The notes under the pieces were generated by a model. It was not told the origin of the DNA and did no database searches. It saw only the letters and a list, made by a program, of their open reading frames with translations. A program made the translations under genes and the position numbers. A stretch of DNA of 35,456 nucleotides from JAFDVL01 sp043736395 (GTDB lineage Bacteria; Acidobacteriota; Blastocatellia; RBC074): assembly GCA_043736395.1 (NCBI GenBank), contig JAYTCQ010000370.1, forward strand, positions 1-35,456, read 5' to 3'. This document shows positions 30,749 to 35,456 of this stretch, one piece after another; position 1 is the stretch's first letter; every line of letters begins with the position of its first letter.

Positions 30749-31579
30749 ATGGAAACTACAGCGAAGCTTTCACCTAATAACTCAGACTCTTCATTCAGCG
30801 AAATCGTCCGCGTATATGGTGCCGTCGGAGCCTTGCCGCGGACGTATCTTATGATCGGATGGATTGCGATTTTTTTGCTGCTCTGGTTTTTTAATCCAAT
30901 CAAAGCGATGCCGTACCCAAGTGAAGTACTCGCGGCATTTCAAAAAATGTGGAACGCGCCAGGCAGCTCAGGACTTGTGTACAATGTCTACGTCACACTC
31001 AAGTTAAATATTGTCGGGATTTTTATCTCGTCGATAATTTCGCTGATTATTGCTTATCTCAGCGTGATCCCGATTTTTCAGCCGTTCAATAAATTCGTGC
31101 AATGGCTGCGCTACATTCCGATTGTCGGATTCAATTTATTATTCTTAACTTTGTTTTCCATTGGATGGTCAATGAAAGTTGCGATGCTGACTGTGGGGAT
31201 GTCGTTCTTTTTAGTGACGAGCATGACCAGTGTGATCGTTTCGATTCCGAAGTTGAAGTATGAACTCGCGAGAGTTTTGGGCTACAACGATTGGCATGTA
31301 TTTTATAGCGTTGTCGTGCGTCCTACGCTTCCGGCGATGATTGATATGATTGCGCAAAATGCGGCAATGGGGTGGGTGATGATTACAGCGATTGAAACGT
31401 TCAATCGCACGGAAGGCGGTATCGGCAGCCAGATATATGCCTACACTTCGACGAACCAATTAGCCGAAGTGTATGCGTATTTATTCATCATCGGAGCCAT
31501 CGCCATCATCGAAGACGGTTTGCTGGCGCTCATCAAGCGCGTGCTATTTCCATACAGCCTCATCGCAGAAAGGGCATAA
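30749..31579 (+). CDS. ABC transporter permease (SsuC/TauC/nitrate type)
   Basis: 276 residues from ATG 30749; a TTG inside the preceding repeat is less likely. About six membrane helices are visible (IGWIAIFLLLWFF at the N-terminus, then IVGIFISSIISLIIAYLS and FNLLFLTLFSIGW). The cytoplasmic EAA-type loop that docks the ATPase is ELARVLGYNDWHVFYSVVVR, followed by PTLPAM. The match is to BPD_transp_1 permeases of the taurine/sulfonate/nitrate class. The stop overlaps the ATPase start by 1 nt, so translation is coupled. It should form the membrane channel for the SBP-OmpA protein upstream; the substrate cannot be read from the sequence. Confidence 0.9.
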   Translation: METTAKLSPNNSDSSFSEIVRVYGAVGALPRTYLMIGWIAIFLLLWFFNPIKAMPYPSEVLAAFQKMWNAPGSSGLVYNVYVTLKLNIVGIFISSIISLIIAYLSVIPIFQPFNKFVQWLRYIPIVGFNLLFLTLFSIGWSMKVAMLTVGMSFFLVTSMTSVIVSIPKLKYELARVLGYNDWHVFYSVVVRPTLPAMIDMIAQNAAMGWVMITAIETFNRTEGGIGSQIYAYTSTNQLAEVYAYLFIIGAIAIIEDGLLALIKRVLFPYSLIAERA

Positions 31580-32454
31580 TGACTGACCAACATACTGGAA
31601 CCGTAGCGGGGCCAATTTCTTCGGCGGAGCATCTGGAAACCTTGCTGAAGATCGAAAACATCAGCAAAGAATTTCCGATGAACGACGGTACGACTTTTGT
31701 GGCGCTGAAGGATTTCTCCCTCGAAATCCACAACATCAAAGAGAAACCCCAAATCATCAGTTTATTAGGCCCGTCTGGATCAGGCAAAACCACTGCACTC
31801 AGAATCATCGCGGGGCTTGATCGTCCAACCTCTGGCGATGTCCTGATTTCTAACGGCACCGATAAACAACTGCGCCACGTCCGCGTCGGCGATGTTGGCG
31901 TAGTCTTTCAGCGTTACCCTTTATTTGAAGACCTCAATGTCCTGCATAATTTGATTGATCCTGCTGTGCGTTCAGGAATGGACAAAGATGCCGCGAAAGA
32001 AAAAGCGTTGCGCTTTCTAGATAGTTTTGGCTTGGTCAAGCAGGGCCTTTCGTGGCCGATGCAGCTTTCCGGCGGTCAGCGTCAGCGCGTAGCGATCATG
32101 CAACAACTGATGCTCGATCGACATTTCATCATTTTGGATGAACCGTTTTCGGGTCTTGATCCCGTCAATATTTTGAATGTGATTAATCTGATTTCCAAGA
32201 TTGCGCATCAGCATACGCTCAACACTTTTATTATTATCACGCACGATGTAACTTCGGCTTTAATCATTTCTGATCACATCTATTTGCTGGGTCGGGATCG
32301 CGACGCGAAAGATGAACCGAAGCAAGGCTCAAAAGTAATGAAGGAATATGATTTAATTGCGGAAGGATTGGCGTATCGTCAGGACATCGAAGACCTGCCG
32401 CGTTTTGCTGCAATTCGCAAAGAGATACGATTGGTTGAGTTTCCGAAATTGTAG
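31579..32454 (+). CDS. ABC transporter ATP-binding protein (SsuB/TauB type)
   Basis: 291 residues with a complete nucleotide-binding domain: Walker A GPSGSGKTT at 64-72, Q-loop VVFQRYPLF, signature LSGGQRQRVA, Walker B FIILDEPFSGLDP and H-loop IIITHDVTS. The order and spacing fit the nitrate/sulfonate/taurine class. About 25 residues precede the first strand, which is longer than usual. After the H-loop there is a C-terminal extension of about 60 residues (ending KEIRLVEFPKL) with no known regulatory domain. It starts 1 nt inside the permease stop and powers that transporter. A 172-nt gap with an inverted repeat separates it from the next gene. Confidence 0.93.
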   Translation: MTDQHTGTVAGPISSAEHLETLLKIENISKEFPMNDGTTFVALKDFSLEIHNIKEKPQIISLLGPSGSGKTTALRIIAGLDRPTSGDVLISNGTDKQLRHVRVGDVGVVFQRYPLFEDLNVLHNLIDPAVRSGMDKDAAKEKALRFLDSFGLVKQGLSWPMQLSGGQRQRVAIMQQLMLDRHFIILDEPFSGLDPVNILNVINLISKIAHQHTLNTFIIITHDVTSALIISDHIYLLGRDRDAKDEPKQGSKVMKEYDLIAEGLAYRQDIEDLPRFAAIRKEIRLVEFPKL

Positions 32455-32489
32455 ATTTCCGAGGTAAGAATTTGCACGAATAAATCAGG

Positions 32490-32573
32490 CAGGATTTACA
32501 AGATTGACAAGATTTTTAAGATTAAGTAAATACGAGTCATCGTTAAAATCCTGTTTATCTTGTAAATCCTGTC
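32490..32573. repeat. Inverted repeat, family C copy 2
   Basis: Left arm 32490-32516 (caggatttacaagattgac, then aagatttt) pairs imperfectly with right arm 32545-32573. The same AGGATTTACAAGAT words occur as at 23855-23927. It lies between the ABC ATPase and the membrane coiled-coil gene. Confidence 0.75.
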
Positions 32574-32626
32574 AAAAACTCCCGAACGATTTGTGTGCAT
32601 TCGCAGCTAAACGCCTCCTCTAATTT

Positions 32627-33502
32627 ATGGCTAACGAAGAAATTAATTACACCAAAGAAGTGCTGTCGAGTAACAGCAACCTAATTTTTATTGGCGTCAT
32701 GGTCTTCCTCATGCTCGTGGTAAATTTTTTCGGCTTTCTTCCTTTGTTGGTAGCCGGAGAAATCGCCGCACTTTTCATTGCACAAATGCCGCGTGTGCAA
32801 ATGATCATCCGTTCGCGACTCAACAAAGATAAAAAAATTGAAATCGAAGACAACGAAAACACCATCGTCAATGCGTTACCCGCAAATTATCAACAGGACT
32901 TTTATTCAGTAAAAAAATTGTGCGAAGAAATAGAAAAACGTTCCAGCGAAGTCGGCAACGATGTGGGCGGCAAAGGCAACAGCATGATGTTTTCCAGTGT
33001 CGTCGAAAAGCTTTCAGCGTTCCGATATGACTACGCGCGAATGCTGCGCGCGCATCATCTGCTTTCCAATCGCAATTATCGCAACATCACCACCGGACTT
33101 GAACGCGAAATTAAATACGCCGACAGCGCGATTGAAAATGAGGAATCGCAACAGGTGAAAAATGCGCTGGCGCAGAACCTCCATATTTTGCGGCAACGCC
33201 TGGCACGAGTCAGCAAACTTGCCGAACTTGTGCGCTTACTCGAAGTTCGTTTGCAGGTCGTACGCAATTCATTAAATTTGATTCAGGACGAAGTCTACAC
33301 CTTCACCAATGTCGCCGGAATTTCGAGTTTGGTAGACAATTTATTGACGAACCTAAGCATCAGCGATGAATTCCGTACCGCGTATGAAGATGTGTTGAAT
33401 ACGGAAGATTCCGCCTATGGATTGTCTTCACTGGAAGGCGCTGAACCAGCAGCAAACCCGGAAGAAAATGTTCCGCAACCGCGTCCGCGAGTGAGACAGT
33501 AA
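32627..33502 (+). CDS. Membrane-anchored coiled-coil protein of unknown function
   Basis: 291 residues. Two hydrophobic stretches near the N-terminus (NLIFIGVMVFLMLVVNFFGF and LLVAGEIAALFIAQM, about residues 18-58) form a hairpin anchor. The remaining 230 residues are mostly helical and charged, with coiled-coil heptads (LCEEIEKRSSEVG; ITTGLEREIKYADSAIENEE; LVRLLEVRLQVVRNSLNLIQ). The tail is proline-rich (EENVPQPRPRVRQ). The layout recalls XpaC-type proteins that occur beside TelA, but this comparison is from shape only. Position after the ABC genes, with similar spacing, suggests a structural or regulatory partner of the transporter. Confidence 0.65.
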   Translation: MANEEINYTKEVLSSNSNLIFIGVMVFLMLVVNFFGFLPLLVAGEIAALFIAQMPRVQMIIRSRLNKDKKIEIEDNENTIVNALPANYQQDFYSVKKLCEEIEKRSSEVGNDVGGKGNSMMFSSVVEKLSAFRYDYARMLRAHHLLSNRNYRNITTGLEREIKYADSAIENEESQQVKNALAQNLHILRQRLARVSKLAELVRLLEVRLQVVRNSLNLIQDEVYTFTNVAGISSLVDNLLTNLSISDEFRTAYEDVLNTEDSAYGLSSLEGAEPAANPEENVPQPRPRVRQ

Positions 33503-33508
33503 CAATAA

Positions 33509-33580
33509 TGATTGTAGGGTAAGTTCCAACCTGCCCGATTTCTGGCAGTGACGGGCAGGTTGGAACTTACCCTACAATCA
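33509..33580. repeat. Perfect inverted repeat, family E
   Basis: Arms at 33509-33537 and 33552-33580 are perfect 29-base reverse complements (tgattgtagggtaagttcc, then aacctgcccg), with a 14-base spacer. It fills the gap between the two coiled-coil genes and ends just before the AAGGA that precedes ATG 33594. Confidence 0.9.
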
Positions 33581-33593
33581 AGGAAAAAAAGCC

Positions 33594-34385
33594 ATGTCAA
33601 ATCCTAACCAAAAACCAAAAACTACTGATGAAATTTTAAGCGAAATGCAAAGCTTGTCAGGCGCGGAGTCCAATGAAAAATCAGATTCAGGAGCCGGTGG
33701 CGCATTGAAATCCTTGCTCGGATTTTTTGTCAAAGTCACACCCGACGAAACCGAAATTCCGGCCGCGGCAAAAGCTTCAACTACGACGCCGCCTGCGCCG
33801 CGTCCACGTGTTAGTGAATTGGTTCCGCCTGAACCTGCACCAAAATTTACACCGGCTCCTTCTGCTTCGACTGCGGATTTAGCGAACAAACCTTTCGATG
33901 AAATTTATCGTGAAGCGGACTTGCCGATTTCTCCTTGCAGCGTAGATGAACTCGCAAATTTATTAAGCAATCCAACCATCGCCGTGCAACCGCTCAACAT
34001 CAAAGTCGTCGCCGTCAGCCTGACGCTTTCATCAAAAGGATTGACTGTAGAAGCTCCTGTGACCGACGCTTTGCGCCGCGACAAAATTCTTGATGCTTAT
34101 CAAGCGATGCTGGCTGACCGCGTCACTACGACTGAAGCCGCCAACGCGCAGCGCATCCAAAATATTTCCAAAGAAGTCGAAGAATATTTGAAAAATAAAC
34201 AAGCTGAAATGGATGTGCTGAAAGCAGAGATCGCTTTGTCGAAAAAGCAGTCCGTAGAATTCTCGATCCGCCGCGAAGTCGAAGAAAAAAGGATGGCAGA
34301 TTTAATCAGCCCGTTCCTCGAAGGCAAACCAAATCCTGTGACAGTCGCAAACGATCCAACCAAGCCAGCGCCTCCGACAGCTTAG
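33594..34385 (+). CDS. Soluble coiled-coil protein with proline/alanine-rich linker
   Basis: 263 residues, AAGGA ahead of ATG 33594. No signal peptide or membrane helix. The N-terminal 100 residues are low-complexity and P/A/T-rich (KASTTTPPAPRPRVSELV; APKFTPAPSASTADL). A compact segment follows at about 100-150 (YREADLPISPCSVDELANLL; VKVVAVSLTLSSKG-like strand pair), then a coiled coil (EVEEYLKNKQAEMDVLKAEI; SIRREVEEKRMADLI). The family is not recognised. The PxPRPRV motif is shared with the tail of the preceding protein (PQPRPRVRQ), suggesting a common binding partner. Likely works with the membrane coiled-coil protein. Confidence 0.65.
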   Translation: MSNPNQKPKTTDEILSEMQSLSGAESNEKSDSGAGGALKSLLGFFVKVTPDETEIPAAAKASTTTPPAPRPRVSELVPPEPAPKFTPAPSASTADLANKPFDEIYREADLPISPCSVDELANLLSNPTIAVQPLNIKVVAVSLTLSSKGLTVEAPVTDALRRDKILDAYQAMLADRVTTTEAANAQRIQNISKEVEEYLKNKQAEMDVLKAEIALSKKQSVEFSIRREVEEKRMADLISPFLEGKPNPVTVANDPTKPAPPTA

Positions 34386-34457
34386 TCAGTACCACCTGCG
34401 GTAGCGGGTGGCACACCTGTCGCATCACTCCCACCCGCTACCGCAGGTGGTACTGAC
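34385..34457. repeat. Perfect inverted repeat, family F
   Basis: Arms at 34385-34411 and 34431-34457 are perfect 27-base reverse complements (gtcagtaccacctgcggtag, then cgggtgg), with a 19-base spacer. The left arm begins with the last base of the TAG stop of the upstream gene and the right arm ends 4 bases before the ATG at 34462, so the repeat exactly fills the gap. Confidence 0.9.
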
Positions 34458-34461
34458 CAGC

Positions 34462-35322
34462 ATGCAACTCATCCAACCCATTCTAAAAAACGACGCTCTC
34501 CTCACTGACATCAAATCCGCCCTCTCGAAACCCGACGAATTGCATTTATGGTGGCTGGGACAATCAGGATTTTTGATTCAATGGCGCGGCAAGCATTTGC
34601 TGACCGATCCGTATCTATCGGAGTCTCTGACGAAAAAATATCTCACAACAGACAAGCCGCACACGCGGATGACGGAGTGCCCGATTGATCCCGCGAGGCT
34701 TGATTTTATTAATGTTGTGACGTCTTCGCACAATCATACCGATCATCTCGATCACGAAACATTGTGGTTGTTGATGAAGGCGAATCCTGATTTGCAAATG
34801 ATAATCCCCAAAGCCAATCGCGCATTTGTGGCGGATCGTTTGAAGTGTGATCCGCAGTGGATGCTTGGCGTAAATGATGGAACGTCGGTGACTACGAATG
34901 GATTCACGTTTACCGGCTTAGCTTCCGCGCACGAAGAATTGGAGCAGGACGAAAAAGGAAATTTTCGCTGCCTCGGCTACATTATCACGTTTGATAAATG
35001 GACAATTTTTCATCCCGGCGATGCGATTCCGTACGATGGGATGGTGGAAAATTTATTGAACTATTCTGGTGGCAGGACGATTGATATTGCGTTAATGCCG
35101 ATCAACGGCAGACTCCCCGAACGCCGCGTGACGGGAAATTTCTGGGGAAGAGAATCCGCCGCATTTGCGAAAGCGATTGGCGCAAAAGTAGTGGTTCCAA
35201 TGCACCACGAAATGTTTACTTTTAATACGGAAACGCCGGAAGAATTTGTAGGGGAATGTGAGCGGTTGGGGCAGAATTATCGGGTGTTGCGATGCGGTGA
35301 ACATTTGACTAATATTTCGTAA
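34462..35322 (+). CDS. Metallo-beta-lactamase-fold hydrolase (UlaG-like)
   Basis: 286 residues from ATG 34462; an in-frame GTG at 34408 lies inside a repeat arm and is not credible. The fold starts with LHLWWLGQSGFLIQWRGKHL, as in UlaG/NAPE-PLD-like lactonases. The metal motif is HNHTDH at about residues 90-95 (HxHxDH), followed by HPGDAIP and, near the end, VVPMHHEMF. All expected metal ligands appear present. No signal peptide, so it is cytosolic. Related enzymes hydrolyse lactones or phosphodiesters; the substrate here is unknown. As the last gene of the ABC/OmpA block it could act on the imported compound, but a purely positional link is also possible. Confidence 0.88.
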   Translation: MQLIQPILKNDALLTDIKSALSKPDELHLWWLGQSGFLIQWRGKHLLTDPYLSESLTKKYLTTDKPHTRMTECPIDPARLDFINVVTSSHNHTDHLDHETLWLLMKANPDLQMIIPKANRAFVADRLKCDPQWMLGVNDGTSVTTNGFTFTGLASAHEELEQDEKGNFRCLGYIITFDKWTIFHPGDAIPYDGMVENLLNYSGGRTIDIALMPINGRLPERRVTGNFWGRESAAFAKAIGAKVVVPMHHEMFTFNTETPEEFVGECERLGQNYRVLRCGEHLTNIS

Positions 35323-35456
35323 TGTCCAGCTATGAATTTTTTTATAGTGAGATATGTCAATACTGTGGACACTTTTTGAGGCATAATTTCTTGTAAGTTG
35401 TTGATTCTACATAGTCGCACGAATTAAATGAAAGTCAGGTATCGGGGCTAACTTGC
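35323..35456. other. Non-coding right edge
   Basis: 134 bp with no complete gene. It contains tgtcaatactgtggacac followed by a T-run at 35355-35377, and a weak tgtcca/tggaca inverted pair (35323-35328, 35366-35371). Such GTGGACA-type sequences are often seen at transposon ends, but nothing here proves it. The window stops before any transposase could be seen. Confidence 0.35.

Overview
The window looks like a chromosomal segment of an Acidobacteriota member, most likely of the Blastocatellia type. The evidence is a VWFA-related acidobacterial domain protein at the left edge, several secreted short proteins of types I associate with that phylum, SpoIIE/RsbV/RsbW partner-switching genes, and abundant intergenic palindromes in moderately AT-rich DNA. 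This assignment comes from gene content only; no rRNA or other marker gene is present.

Layout. Positions 2-1335 (+) hold the tail of a VWA protein, a broken Phd-type antitoxin and a small secreted protein. Positions 1358-6500 (-) hold a metabolic block: SDR oxidoreductase, a DUF3052-like protein, a SIS sugar-phosphate-type protein, an HEXXH zincin-like protein and two Gfo/Idh/MocA oxidoreductases, probably for sugar or polyol conversion. Positions 6504-9085 (-) hold an Rpn-type nuclease and two tandem paralogous secreted proteins. Positions 9106-17254 are a signalling island: STAS antagonist, HATPase anti-sigma-type kinase, a small membrane protein and a GAF-SpoIIE phosphatase on the minus strand, facing two large tandem membrane-GAF-SpoIIE phosphatases on the plus strand. 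Positions 17401-22235 hold a MetE-core methyltransferase, a DUF6624-like gene cut by an in-frame stop, an FG-GAP protein, a LolA-like secreted protein and TatD. Positions 22266-25971 (-) hold a DUF2971 protein, two crotonases, a small excisionase-like protein and a small secreted protein. Positions 26285-28458 (+) hold a Tat-exported Gfo/Idh/MocA protein and an unknown AT-rich gene.

Positions 28850-35322 (+) are a six-gene block: a membrane-anchored solute-binding protein fused to an OmpA peptidoglycan-binding domain, its ABC permease and ATPase, two uncharacterised coiled-coil proteins (one membrane-anchored) and a UlaG-like metallo-beta-lactamase-fold hydrolase. It is the best candidate for an under-described system: a transporter whose binding protein is tethered both to the inner membrane and to the cell wall.

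A second theme is the number of distinct intergenic inverted repeats. At least eight long ones, from six sequence families, all lie between genes pointing the same way. Four of them occupy four of the five junctions of the ABC/OmpA block. No tRNA, rRNA, CRISPR array or intact insertion sequence was seen.
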